From Methylorubrum suomiense (GTDB lineage Bacteria; Pseudomonadota; Alphaproteobacteria; Rhizobiales; Beijerinckiaceae), in NCBI RefSeq assembly GCF_022179765.1, contig NZ_BPRE01000005.1, positions 62,001 through 126,000 of the forward strand: a DNA stretch of 64,000 bases. The letters run 5' to 3'. The position numbers were made by a program, and so were the translations under genes. How positions within the stretch are numbered: position 1 is the stretch's first letter; the number at the start of each line of letters is the position of its first letter. Shown here piece by piece: positions 1 to 10,496 of this stretch. Under the pieces are notes generated by a model. That model searched no databases. It was not told the origin of the DNA and worked only from the letters and a program-made list of their open reading frames with translations.

Positions 1-341
1 GCGATGGCACCCGGCATGTCCTTGGCGCAGAGGGTCGTGCCTTCCAACGGATCGACGGCGATATCGACCGCCGGGCCCGTGCCGTTGCCGACGCGCTCGC
101 CGATGAAGAGCATCGGTGCCTCGTCGCGCTCGCCCTCACCGATCACCACGGTGCCCTCGACCGCGAGCACCATCAGTTCGGCCCGCATGGCATCGACGGC
201 GGCTTGGTCGGCCTCCTTCTCGCGACCATGGCCGCGCAGCCGCGCCGCCGCGATGGCGGCGGCCTCGGTGACGCGCACCAATTCGAGGGTCAGACCCCGC
301 GCCGTGGGATCGCTGAAGATTCCGGTATCGGCCGCCGACAT
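1..341 (-). CDS. glpX: Class II fructose-1,6-bisphosphatase (GlpX), 5' part only
   Basis: Dephosphorylates fructose-1,6-bisphosphate (in some methylotrophs also sedoheptulose-1,7-bisphosphate) in the cytoplasm for gluconeogenesis. The visible 113 residues begin [12 protein letters not shown] and carry the GlpX signatures [11 protein letters not shown] and [12 protein letters not shown], which line the phosphate/metal site of this family. The ATG at 341 has a GAGGGG-like Shine-Dalgarno about 12 bases upstream. The remaining two thirds lie outside the window. It sits downstream of hom on the same strand, an order common in Rhizobiales, but a terminator between them suggests its own transcript. 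Identity is confident; completeness cannot be judged. Confidence 0.93.
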   Translation of the reverse strand, partial: MSAADTGIFSDPTARGLTLELVRVTEAAAIAAARLRGHGREKEADQAAVDAMRAELMVLAVEGTVVIGEGERDEAPMLFIGERVGNGTGPAVDIAVDPLEGTTLCAKDMPGAI

Positions 342-435
342 CGCCCTGATCCCCTCGTCCCGGAAAGCCCGGCCGTCGCCGCCGCTGCCAGAACCGCCTA
401 CATGCACGGGAGTTCATGCAGCAACCGTCGACAGT

Positions 436-463
436 CGAAAAGCCCGGCAAAATCCTGCCGGCA
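436..463 (-). terminator. Rho-independent terminator after hom
   Basis: Read on the minus strand, a CCGGCA/TGCCGG stem with a six-base loop extends into GC and is followed by TTTTCG. It lies 12 bases past the hom stop codon and before glpX. Confidence 0.65.
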
Positions 464-474
464 CGGCATCCCCG

Positions 475-1794
475 TTATTCGCGTTCGATGCGGATCAATT
501 GGGGCGCTTCCGCGAGCAGCCCGTCCCGGTCGATGGCGGCCAGCGCCTCGCGCACGGTCCCCTCGGTGGCCGCGTAGGTGATGAGGACCAGCGGCACCGG
601 CTGGCCGGAACGACCCTGCGGATCGGTCGAGGCGGCCTTGGCGGATCGGCGCTGGACGATGCTCTCGATGGAGATCCCGGCCTCCGCCATGCGGGTCGCC
701 ACGCCCGCAGCGACGCCGGTGCGATCGTGAACGGTGAGGCGGATGTAGTAGCCGCCTTCGTGACGCTGCATCTCGACCCGGCGGGGCGCCGCCAGCCCGG
801 CGACCGGGCGGCCGAAGGTCGGGCGCCGCACGCCCGCGGCGATGTCGGCGATGTCGGCGACGACCGCCGAGGCCGTGGCGTTCCCGCCAGCGCCGGGGCC
901 GATCAGGGTCAGTTCACCGACCGCATCGGCATCGACCGTCACGGCGTTGGTGACCCCCATGACCTGGGCGATGGCCGAGGCCTTGGCCACCATGGTCGGG
1001 TGGACGCGCTGCTCGATGCCCGCCTCGGTCGCCTGGGCGACACCGAGGAGCTTGATGCGGTAGCCGAGTTCGTCGGCCATGGTGAGATCGAGCGGCTTGA
1101 CGCCGGAAATGCCCTCGACGGACACGCCGTCCGCGTCGATCTCGACCCCGAAGGCGAGGCTCGTGAGGATCGCGAGCTTGTGGGCGGTGTCGAAGCCCTC
1201 GACATCGAAGGTCGGATCGGCCTCCGCATAGCCGAGCGCCTGCGCGTCCTTGAGGCAGGCCTCGAAGGTCAGCCCCTCCGCCTCCATTCGGCTGAGGATG
1301 TAGTTGCAGGTTCCGTTGAGGATTCCGTAGACGCGGCTGACGGCATTGCCGGCCAGGCCCTCGCGGATCGCCTTGATGATCGGGATGCCGCCGGCCACCG
1401 ACGCTTCGTAGGCCAGCGCCACGCCCTTCTCCTCGGCCGCGTTGGCCAAAGCCGCGCCGTGGCGGGCGAGCAGCGCCTTGTTGGCGGTGACCACGTGCTT
1501 GCCGGCGGCGATGGCCGCCTCCACCGCATCCTTGGCCGGACCGTCCGCACCGCCGATCAACTCGACGAAGACGTCGATCTCCTCGGAGCGGGCCAAGGCC
1601 ACCGGATCGTCGAACCAAGCGAAGCCGGACAGGTCGAGGCCGCGGTCGCGGCTCCTGTCGCGGGCCGAGATGGCGGTGACGGCGACCGTGCGGCCGGAGG
1701 CGGACAGCGCCTCGGCGCGACGCGCCACCATGCCCAACACGGCGGCGCCGACGGTGCCGAGACCGGCAATGCCGAGGCGAAGGGTCTGGGTCAT
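475..1794 (-). CDS. hom: Homoserine dehydrogenase
   Basis: Reduces aspartate semialdehyde to homoserine with NAD(P)H, the branch point to threonine and methionine. The 439-residue protein starts MTQTLRLG and has the Rossmann motif GIAGLGTVG near the N-terminus, the family core region around GGIPIIKAIREGLAG, and a C-terminal ACT domain (YYIRLTVHDRTGVAAG onward), the usual site of threonine feedback control. Length fits the monofunctional ACT-containing family. The open frame extends 40 codons further upstream, but those codons are arginine-rich and do not resemble the family, so the ATG at 1794 is preferred. glpX follows. Confidence 0.95.
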   Translation of the reverse strand: MTQTLRLGIAGLGTVGAAVLGMVARRAEALSASGRTVAVTAISARDRSRDRGLDLSGFAWFDDPVALARSEEIDVFVELIGGADGPAKDAVEAAIAAGKHVVTANKALLARHGAALANAAEEKGVALAYEASVAGGIPIIKAIREGLAGNAVSRVYGILNGTCNYILSRMEAEGLTFEACLKDAQALGYAEADPTFDVEGFDTAHKLAILTSLAFGVEIDADGVSVEGISGVKPLDLTMADELGYRIKLLGVAQATEAGIEQRVHPTMVAKASAIAQVMGVTNAVTVDADAVGELTLIGPGAGGNATASAVVADIADIAAGVRRPTFGRPVAGLAAPRRVEMQRHEGGYYIRLTVHDRTGVAAGVATRMAEAGISIESIVQRRSAKAASTDPQGRSGQPVPLVLITYAATEGTVREALAAIDRDGLLAEAPQLIRIERE

Positions 1795-2478
1795 GGGCGT
1801 GCCGTCTCGATTGTTCGGATGCGCGGCCCGGGCGGCGGTGGCTTTTCCCGGAGCCTCGAAGGGAGGCCGGCGAGAGGCGCGACGGCGCGTCCGGAACGGC
1901 GGGCACTTCTGCAACGATTTCGGCAGGCACGCAAGGAAACCGGGCTCGCCCCGACCGGCCGCCCGGGGGATGGGGCGCGCCCCTCGATCGGGAGGCCGGA
2001 AGCAACGGGAAGAGTATCAATCAATAAATAGTCGGAAGGCTGAAATTTCGATTTATTACAATAAAATACTGCAAAAAATTTGACGAATGCAGCCTATTCG
2101 GATGATATGCATCCTATCCAAAAGCGAAATCAACACAGAAAAATCACAAGTCCCATCGCTACGGCGGCGCGTCTTGCGGCACTGTTCACTCTCACCTCTG
2201 CGCAGGGCGGGTCGGCGGCGCCGACGGCCGTACCGGAGAACGGCGCCTCGCCGGCCCGCAAGGCCGACCCGAGGAAGGCTAGCGACAACAGTGGCTCGGC
2301 ACCGAATTTCCGTGATCCCGGCAGCAGCACGGGATCCGACGGCAATGCCACCCGGGATTCCTGCACGACCCCGAGCAAGATCCGGTCAAAGGCGGCGGGG
2401 ACGGGTGCTGCTACCGGTCCCCGCGCCGTTCGATCACCGGACCGTAACATCGGGCCGGTGCGCCGTGCCGAAGGGGCG
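1795..2478. other. Gene-free interval upstream of hom
   Basis: About 680 bases separate hom from the TIGR02300 gene, both on the minus strand. The stretch at about 2018-2160 is strikingly AT-rich against the surroundings and is the likeliest place for the hom promoter. A 106-codon minus-strand frame at 2130-2450 and a plus-strand frame starting at 2110 have no recognisable family and look like GC-driven open frames. I see no riboswitch. Confidence 0.4.
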
Positions 2479-2853
2479 TCAGCCCTCCTCGTCGTTGTCG
2501 GAATCGTTGTCGATCAGGTCGGAGACGTCGTCGTCGCCGTCCTCTTCCTCGAGGAAGGTATCGTCGTCGCCGCCGGAGCTAGCATCGTCGCCGCCCTCCT
2601 CGTCGTCGACGCTGATATCGGCATCGTCGGTGGATTCGGCCTCATCGAGGGAGACGATTTCCGGGCCGCCCTTCTCCTCTTCCTCCTCGTCGTCATCCGC
2701 GGCGCGGCTGGCGATTGGCGGAGCGACGCGACTGGTGGCGACTTGGTAAATCGTGCCGCATTTCGGGCAGGTCGCCGGGTCGCGGTCGAGATCGTAGAAC
2801 TTGGCACCGCAATTCATACACTGGCGTTTGACGCCAAGTTCCGGTCTAGCCAC
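2479..2853 (-). CDS. TIGR02300 family protein: zinc ribbon with acidic tail
   Basis: A 124-residue protein of unknown function that is conserved in alphaproteobacteria. The N-terminus has paired cysteines (CMNCG, then CPKCG) around the family's FYDLD signature, consistent with one zinc site. From about residue 55 the chain is almost entirely Asp/Glu with Ser, so it should be disordered and very acidic. The start is GTG at 2853, with AGAGG nine bases upstream on the minus strand. In many relatives it lies near a tRNA-Ala and aroA; here aroA is close by but I find no tRNA. The role is unknown; the zinc ribbon suggests nucleic-acid or protein contact. Confidence 0.85.
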   Translation of the reverse strand: MARPELGVKRQCMNCGAKFYDLDRDPATCPKCGTIYQVATSRVAPPIASRAADDDEEEEEKGGPEIVSLDEAESTDDADISVDDEEGGDDASSGGDDDTFLEEEDGDDDVSDLIDNDSDNDEEG

Positions 2854-3164
2854 GGCAGCGAACCTCTGGGCAGATGTCGAAGGAAGGGGTCTGGGGAAGC
2901 GGCCCCGTTAGTCGCACCCCCTGCCCATGTCAAATGGGTTCGCGGCCCGTCCGAATACCTCGGCAAACCGACCGAGAAGGCCGTTCGCACCGACCACGAA
3001 TAAAGAAAGGCGCGCCATCGTCGGGATGCGCGCGCCTTCAGGTGGTTCCGGGTCTCACAAAGGAACTGGCCAGAGGATTATCGTATCCCTCCGGCGTCCG
3101 ATGTGCCTCGATCGCCACAGATCCCCGGCCCGCCGCCGTCATCGATCCGTCATAGAGCGGGCCT
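2854..3164. other. Intergenic interval, nothing recognised
   Basis: This 311-base gap lies upstream of the TIGR02300 gene and should hold its promoter. I looked for the tRNA-Ala often found here in related genomes and saw no acceptor/T-arm pattern. Confidence 0.4.
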
Positions 3165-3479
3165 TCAGGCTTGAGGCGGCGGAGCCTCCGCCGCGCTCGC
3201 CCGCGATGCCGGATCGGGACGGGTGTCCGTGCGGCGAGCCAAGACACTCTGGCGCCGGTCGACGGCGACGCGCAGGAGGCGGATCAGAGGAACGTTGCTC
3301 GCCGACGGTCCGCGCTCGATGGCGTGAAGGACCGCTTCGAGGGCGACGACGCGCTCGCTCGGTCGGGCATACGCCGCTTCCAGCTCGGTCAAAGCATCGT
3401 GGATCCGCTCGGACAGGGTCGAGTCGGCAGCCGCAACGGCTTGGTCGATCGTGTGCAGGCAGCGGCGCACGGGCAGCAT
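3165..3479 (-). CDS. Small hypothetical protein, helical
   Basis: A 104-residue frame not assigned to a family. The first 70 residues read like a real soluble helical protein, with regular leucine/alanine spacing and Glu/Arg pairs (for example DALTELEAAYARPSERVVALEAVLHAIE), followed by a Pro/Ala/Arg-rich tail. The Shine-Dalgarno upstream of the ATG is poor. It is divergent from aroA. Composition favours a real gene, but it could be a chance open frame in GC-rich DNA. Confidence 0.5.
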   Translation of the reverse strand: MLPVRRCLHTIDQAVAAADSTLSERIHDALTELEAAYARPSERVVALEAVLHAIERGPSASNVPLIRLLRVAVDRRQSVLARRTDTRPDPASRASAAEAPPPQA

Positions 3480-3606
3480 GGCGTCACATCATAGACATAT
3501 GTTGTCGGCTGTCGATCCGGCCACCCGTGCAGGCCCGTATCGCCAGAGCCGATCTCCGTTCGCCACGAGAACTGGGCATGAAAGCCCGGACGGGCCTTCC
3601 GGATGA

Positions 3607-5741
<2,135 letters not shown>

Positions 5742-5776
5742 TCGCGGACGACGCGTCGGTCTCGGCCGGGCCAGGG

Positions 5777-6073
5777 TCAGCGCCTCCCGTCCCGGCCGGC
5801 GATCCAATCGTCGATCCGGGCGGCGAGTCGGGTCGGATCACCGGAGAGGCGCAGCCGCTTGATGCGGGCCGTGTCCCCGGCCACGAGCGCCACGTCGCCC
5901 CGGCGCTGGCCGAGGCTTCGAGCCACGAAGGCGATCAGCGCCGCATTGGCCGCCCCATCCACCGGTGCTGCGGTCACCCGCAGGCCCAGAACCGGTCGCC
6001 CGTCCGCCTCGACGCGCACGCCGTCGAGGCCGTCGCGTGCGGCTCTGGGTGTCAGACGGACGGTGAGGACCAA
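5777..6073 (-). CDS. DUF167 (YggU-type) family protein
   Basis: Small conserved protein of unknown function. It has the family's core: LTVRLTPRAARDGLDG, then LGLRVTAAPVDGAANAALI, then LVAGDTARIKRL. The start is uncertain. TTG at 6073 gives 98 residues, while the frame stays open upstream (residues reading KPYSAEAGG) back into the end of the PilZ gene, with no ATG. It lies just downstream of the PilZ gene on the same strand, so co-transcription is likely. It converges on cmk. Confidence 0.8.
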   Translation of the reverse strand: MVLTVRLTPRAARDGLDGVRVEADGRPVLGLRVTAAPVDGAANAALIAFVARSLGQRRGDVALVAGDTARIKRLRLSGDPTRLAARIDDWIAGRDGRR

Positions 6074-6117
6074 GCCGCCGGCTTCGGCGCTGTAGGGCTT
6101 CGATCCGTCGGCTCCGC

Positions 6118-6720
6118 TCAGAGGATCACCCCCGAATCGAAGGTCTCGCGGCGGAACGGCAGCCGGAAGCGCGCGGCGAACCCCTTCGCGGTCGGGCGCA
6201 CGACGGTGGCATAGCGCAGGCCGATCCGGACCACGGTGCCGGCCGGCGGCAGGAGATCGTCGGGCGCCTCCACGCGCAGGGCGACCCCCGTCATCGACAG
6301 GTCGATGATGCGCGCCGCCACCACCCGCCGGTCGGTCAGGCAGAGTTCGGTGCGGTCGTTCACCGGCACGAGGCGCGGCGACCGGCGCTGCTCGCCGGAG
6401 CGGGTCTCATGCCACGCGAGGCGGGCGGCGATACGGTCGCGCCGCGCTTCGCCCGGACCGAAGCCGAGGCGGAAGCGCGACGGCTCCACCCAGGCGACGT
6501 GCCCGTACAGGGCGCCGATACCGCCGAAGTAGCAGATCACCCGTTCGCCCAGACCGGGTCGGGCAGCGCAGGCGATGTCACTTCCGGAGGTGGTGAGGTG
6601 CTGCGCGAGACAGGCATGCTCCGATCCGTCCTCCAGCAGGCATCGCCCTTCGACGTCGAGGAAGCCGACGTGGCGCCAGGGTGCGGCGGGAACGGGGGTG
6701 GATATCGATGGCTCGGCCAT
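6118..6720 (-). CDS. PilZ domain protein (probable c-di-GMP receptor)
   Basis: A 200-residue protein with two PilZ-like halves. The C-terminal half has the RRSPRLVPV segment (an RxxxR-type motif) and then DLSMTGVALRV, matching the DxSxxG motif that contacts c-di-GMP. The N-terminal half (FLDVEGRCLLEDGSEHACLAQHLTTSGSDIAC) looks like a degenerate PilZ or YcgR-N-like domain. ATG 6720 has GGAG about seven bases upstream. It is divergent from the GGDEF-EAL gene at 7067, so a c-di-GMP enzyme and a likely receptor share one intergenic region. Ligand binding is inferred from the motif. Confidence 0.8.
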   Translation of the reverse strand: MAEPSISTPVPAAPWRHVGFLDVEGRCLLEDGSEHACLAQHLTTSGSDIACAARPGLGERVICYFGGIGALYGHVAWVEPSRFRLGFGPGEARRDRIAARLAWHETRSGEQRRSPRLVPVNDRTELCLTDRRVVAARIIDLSMTGVALRVEAPDDLLPPAGTVVRIGLRYATVVRPTAKGFAARFRLPFRRETFDSGVIL

Positions 6721-7066
6721 CTCTCGCTCCGGATGTCGGATCGATCCGGCGCCGGATCGAAGGATGATCGCGCCGAACGTCTCGACCGGCCGATCCTGCG
6801 CGCGGCAGCTTAAGGATCGATGACCCGCCGGAAGTGTCGCCCCGGCCGCGCTTCGCCCGGAGCGGGGCATCGCACCCCAACCGACGTCGCTCGCGTTTGC
6901 CGAACCCCTCACCCCGCCGGATGGCCTCAGGCCGGAGCGTCGCACCCACCGGCATGCGGTCATGCAACGCCGCGAACATCCCTGATCGCGGCACTGGACA
7001 GGGCCGAAGCAGCTTGATTAACATTTGTGAGTTTTATGGGTGGCGGTGCCTGTCCGAGACCCGACG
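6721..7066. other. Divergent intergenic region, PilZ / GGDEF-EAL
   Basis: This 346-base region must hold the promoters for both flanking c-di-GMP genes. A single TTAA half site lies near 7018 (TTAACATTTG), which could be a weak CtrA contact but lacks its partner. Nothing else was recognised. Confidence 0.35.
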
Positions 7067-9163
7067 ATGCCGAGTCGCCGCTACGATACCGACACGATGT
7101 ACCGCCTGCTGGTCCAAGGCGTGGCGGATTACGCCATCTACATGCTCGACCCCGACGGCACGGTGGCCAATTGGAACGCCGGGGCGCAGCGGGCGAAGGG
7201 CTACACCGCGGACGAGATCGTCGGAAAGCACTTCTCCTGCTTCTACACGCCGGAGGACCGGGCCGACGGTCTGCCCTGGCGCGGCCTCGCCACCGCGCGG
7301 GCGGAGGGCCGCTTCGAGGCGGAGGGCTGGCGGCTGCGCAAGGACGGGACCCGGTTCTGGGCGCATGTCGTGATCGACCCGATCTACGACGAGGACGGCA
7401 CCTTCCTGGGCTTCGCCAAGATCACCCGTGATCGGACCGAGCAGCGCGTGAGCACCCTCAACCTCGAGGCCACGCGTCGAACCCTCGACCTCGCCCTGTC
7501 GAACATGTCCCAGGGCCTGTGCCTGATCGATGCCGATGGGCGTTTGCAGCTGGCCAACGAACGGTTCGCCGAACTCCTCGATATCGCCCCCGGCGCCCTG
7601 CCGATCGGCCGGAGCGCGCATGCCTGCCTGAGTGCGGCCCTCGGCACGGCGGCGGCGGATGCCTTTTGGCACGATCACCTGCAGCCCGCCCTGCCGACGA
7701 ACCGCCCGGCCATCTCGGAGATCGTCGGGCCCGCGCGGGTCCTCTCGGCCACCACCCGCCCCCTCGCCGGGGGCGGCTGGGTCTCGACCTTCACCGACAC
7801 CAGCGAGCGCCGCCGCTACGAGGATCGCATCCGCTACCTCGCTCACCACGATCCGCTCACGGGCCTCGCCAACCGGGCGACGCTTCATGAGCATCTCGCG
7901 GCGACGCTTCGGTTCGCGGGGCCGGGCGGCAAGCGGAGCGACGACGAGCGCCGGGCCATCCTGTTCCTCGATCTCGACCGCTTCAAGCCGGTCAACGACA
8001 CGATGGGCCACGCCGTCGGCGACCGGCTGCTGCAGGAGGTCGCCCAGCGGCTGCGCGTCTCGGTGCGGGCGGGCGATCTGGTGGCACGGCTCGGCGGCGA
8101 CGAATTCGCCGTGGCGCTCGACGCCATCGAGATGGCCCATCTGCCGGTCGTCGCCGATCGCATCATCGCAGCGGTGAACCGCCCCTTCTCCTTCGATGGG
8201 CGGACGCTCACCGTCGGCGTCAGCATCGGCATCGCCATCTCATCCGAGACGGCGAACACCCCGGACACGCTCCTGCGCGACGCCGACCTCGCGCTCTACC
8301 AAGCCAAGAACGACGGGCGGAACCGCTATCAGATCTACGAGCCGAGCATGGGTGAGGTCGTCACCGCCCGCGCGATGCTGGAGACCGATCTGCGCCAAGT
8401 GGTCCGCGACGGCGGGTTGAGCCTGCATTATCAGCCGATCGTGCGTGCCCGGACTTCGGCGACCATCGGTTTCGAGGCGCTCCTGCGGTGGCACCGGGCG
8501 GACGGCACATCGGTCCCGCCCGCCACCTTCGTGCCGTTGGCCGAGGAAGCCGGATTGATGACCGATCTCGGCGCCTGGATCCTGAAGGAAGCCTGCAGCG
8601 AGGCCGCGCGCTGGCCGGACCACGCCACGGACGGAAAGCCGGATCGGCTCACCGTGTCGGTGAACGTGTCGGCGACCCAGCTGCGCAATCCCCACTTCGC
8701 CGAGACGGTGGAAGAGGCCCTCGCCGCCAGCGGCCTGCCGGCGGACCGGCTCGAGATCGAGATCACCGAGACGGCGGTGCTGGACAACCGGGAGCTGGCT
8801 CTCGCCCTCCTCCAGCGGATCGCCGCCCTCGGCGTGCGCATCGCGCTGGACGATTTCGGCACCGGCTACGCGTCGCTGAGCTTCCTGCACAGCTTTCCCC
8901 TGAGCCGGATCAAGATCGACCGCAGTTTCGTGCAGGGTCTCGGGCGCGATCCGCAATCGACCGCGATCGTGCGGGCGATCCTCGGATTGTCGCGCAGTCT
9001 CGGCCTTGCCGTCACCGCCGAAGGTGTCGAGACGGAGAGACAGCGCCGCATCCTCATCAAGGAACATTGCCAGGACTTGCAGGGCTACCTGTTCGGTCGC
9101 CCGGAAGCGCGACCACGCCTGCCCGGCGCCGCGGCGGGGTCCGACGCGCCGCACGCGGCCTGA
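7067..9163 (+). CDS. PAS-PAS-GGDEF-EAL c-di-GMP turnover protein
   Basis: Cytoplasmic protein of about 698 residues with no membrane segment. A PAS domain covers about residues 10-120 (IYMLDPDGTVANWNAGAQRAKG). A second, PAS_7-like domain spans about 130-240 (MSQGLCLIDADGRLQLANERF). The GGDEF domain has an intact RLGGDEF at residues 341-347 and an RAGD inhibitory I-site five residues before it. The EAL domain is intact: EAL at about 470, EITE, and DDFGTGYASL. Both catalytic halves look active, so the net activity cannot be read from sequence. ATG 7067 is chosen over GTG 7040, nine codons upstream; neither has a strong ribosome site. Confidence 0.92.
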   Translation: MPSRRYDTDTMYRLLVQGVADYAIYMLDPDGTVANWNAGAQRAKGYTADEIVGKHFSCFYTPEDRADGLPWRGLATARAEGRFEAEGWRLRKDGTRFWAHVVIDPIYDEDGTFLGFAKITRDRTEQRVSTLNLEATRRTLDLALSNMSQGLCLIDADGRLQLANERFAELLDIAPGALPIGRSAHACLSAALGTAAADAFWHDHLQPALPTNRPAISEIVGPARVLSATTRPLAGGGWVSTFTDTSERRRYEDRIRYLAHHDPLTGLANRATLHEHLAATLRFAGPGGKRSDDERRAILFLDLDRFKPVNDTMGHAVGDRLLQEVAQRLRVSVRAGDLVARLGGDEFAVALDAIEMAHLPVVADRIIAAVNRPFSFDGRTLTVGVSIGIAISSETANTPDTLLRDADLALYQAKNDGRNRYQIYEPSMGEVVTARAMLETDLRQVVRDGGLSLHYQPIVRARTSATIGFEALLRWHRADGTSVPPATFVPLAEEAGLMTDLGAWILKEACSEAARWPDHATDGKPDRLTVSVNVSATQLRNPHFAETVEEALAASGLPADRLEIEITETAVLDNRELALALLQRIAALGVRIALDDFGTGYASLSFLHSFPLSRIKIDRSFVQGLGRDPQSTAIVRAILGLSRSLGLAVTAEGVETERQRRILIKEHCQDLQGYLFGRPEARPRLPGAAAGSDAPHAA

Positions 9164-9199
9164 CCGGGTGCATCCGACGCCCGTCGTGGCCATAGGCGC

Positions 9200-9697
9200 T
9201 CATGGCTGCGCCAGCCGGTCCAACTCCGCAGCGAGACGAGCCCGGGCACGGCGGACCCGGCTCTTCAGCGTGCCGACCGCGACACCGCAGATCGCCGCAG
9301 CCTCGCCATAGGAGAAATGCTGCCCGCCGACGAGGATCAGGGCCTCCCGCTGCGGGTCGGGCAGGCGGCGCAGGGCCTCCCGGAACTGCACCGCCTCCAC
9401 CCGCGGATCGGACCGTCGAGCGACCGGACACGCCTCGTCCCACCGGCTGGGTGGAAGTCGCGGTTCGGCATAGAACCGCGCGCGAAGCAGGCCGAACAGC
9501 CAAGCCGTGACCTGCTCGCGCGCGATGCCGCCAGCGCCGGTCCAGGCGTGAAGCAGCGTGTCCTGCACGAGATTGTCCCCGCGCGCGTCGTCATCGGTCA
9601 GGGAATGGGCAAAGGCGCGCAACGCCGGGACGGCCCCGAGCAGCCACTCGCGCAGATCGGGATCCACCGGCATGGCGGCGGAACGCGTCATTGGCAT
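9200..9697 (-). CDS. ECF sigma factor, EcfG-like
   Basis: A 165-residue sigma-70 family protein. Region 2 (residues about 20-80) reads RAFAHSLTDDDARGDNLVQDTLLHAW, and region 4 (about 105-160) has ALRRLPDPQREALILVGGQHFSYGEAA then CGVAVGTLKSRVRRARARL. These match the general-stress EcfG group more closely than other ECF groups. True EcfG genes sit beside nepR and phyR, and neither is here, so this is probably a paralogue. ATG 9697 has GGAGGGG about nine bases upstream; in-frame ATGs also occur at 9691 and 9673. It converges with the GGDEF-EAL gene. Confidence 0.85.
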   Translation of the reverse strand: MPMTRSAAMPVDPDLREWLLGAVPALRAFAHSLTDDDARGDNLVQDTLLHAWTGAGGIAREQVTAWLFGLLRARFYAEPRLPPSRWDEACPVARRSDPRVEAVQFREALRRLPDPQREALILVGGQHFSYGEAAAICGVAVGTLKSRVRRARARLAAELDRLAQP

Positions 9698-9931
9698 CGC
9701 GAAGCCCCTCCCCTCCGGGCTGCGGGGGGCGGCCAGTCAGCACGCGCGATATCCTCGGCGACCGGCGGCCCCCTCCCGGCGCGCAGAGCGGCCGGGCCGA
9801 GGCGGGCTGTAGGGCGAAGCGGTTGAATCCCCTCTGAAACCGTCGTTCAGCCAAACTTCATCGTCCGGAACATCCGGCCCGACACCCATCGCTTGCGTGG
9901 CTCGGAGCAGGCTGGTAGCGAGACGGGCAGT

Positions 9932-10007
9932 GCCGGTTTAGCTCAGCTGGTAGAGCAACCGCCTTGTAAGCGGTAGGTCGCGAGTTCAAGTCCCGCAACC
10001 GGCACCA
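9932..10007 (+). tRNA. tRNA-Thr (UGU)
   Basis: A complete 76-base cloverleaf: acceptor GCCGGTT pairs with AACCGGC, D arm GCTC/GAGC, anticodon stem ACCGC/GCGGT with loop CTTGTAA (anticodon TGT), and T arm GCGAG/CCCGC with TTCAAGT. The CCA end is encoded. A T run follows at 10009. A decayed phage segment begins within 200 bases of its 3' end. Confidence 0.97.
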
Positions 10008-10170
10008 CTTTTTCCGGCGAGAGGTGAAACTGTCGGTTCCGGTTTCAACCCGTCGCTCGAATTTGCCCTTGGCGATCTCCAGCTCGCTCCGCCTCTGGAA
10101 TGGAAAAAACCGCCCGAGCTGAAGCTAGGGGGGCACGTTACACCCGTGAGGAACACGGTAGGCCCGCACG

Positions 10171-10487
10171 TCAGCCGCCACGGGAAATGTGAAAGCCGAA
10201 CACCCCGAGAAAGCTGGTGCCGATCGAGACCAGTATCCAGGCGATCACCGTCCACGTCCGCGTCTCGATCCCGGTCACTCGCCTTTCAAGCCCTTCGATG
10301 TGTCGATCGACGGCCTCGTGCTGGGCCTCGACCTCGGCGCGCGAAACTCGGTGGCCAACATCGAGATGAGTTGGACGTCGCGCGCATCGGCGGTGTCCTG
10401 CATCGCCTTCTGACGCTCGACCATGTGCGCGAGGTCGACATGGATCCGCAGCGGCAGCTCGTCGCCAAAATCGGGAGCGTTCGACAT
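10171..10487 (-). pseudogene. Holin/XhlA-like phage gene, frameshifted
   Basis: From ATG 10487 the first frame reads about 49 coherent residues (start MSNAPDFGDELPLRIHVDL, ending MLATEFR), then turns into low-complexity Arg/Ser/Pro and stops. Shifting frame at the CGCGCG run near 10345 restores a coherent chain: a charged coiled-coil (RAEVEAQHEAVDRHIEGLERR) followed by a hydrophobic helix (WTVIAWILVSIGTSFLGVFGF) and a stop at 10171. Restored length would be about 105 residues, typical of phage lysis-accessory proteins with a coiled coil and a C-terminal membrane anchor. The phage assignment is inferred from shape and the adjacent terminase remnant. Confidence 0.6.
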
Positions 10488-10496
10488 GGCGGGGCC

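Noticed and set aside
4-2031. Very long open frame on the plus strand antisense to glpX and hom
   Set aside because: Composition is Arg/Gly/Asp-rich mirror of the real genes; typical for GC-rich DNA. The same holds for long antisense frames over the liv genes, flhA and the dgc cluster.
2130-2450. 106-codon minus-strand frame upstream of the TIGR02300 gene
   Set aside because: No family resemblance, no ribosome site, Arg/Ala/Pro-rich; probably chance.
2854-3164. Expected tRNA-Ala next to the TIGR02300 gene
   Set aside because: No acceptor or T-arm pairing could be found in this interval.
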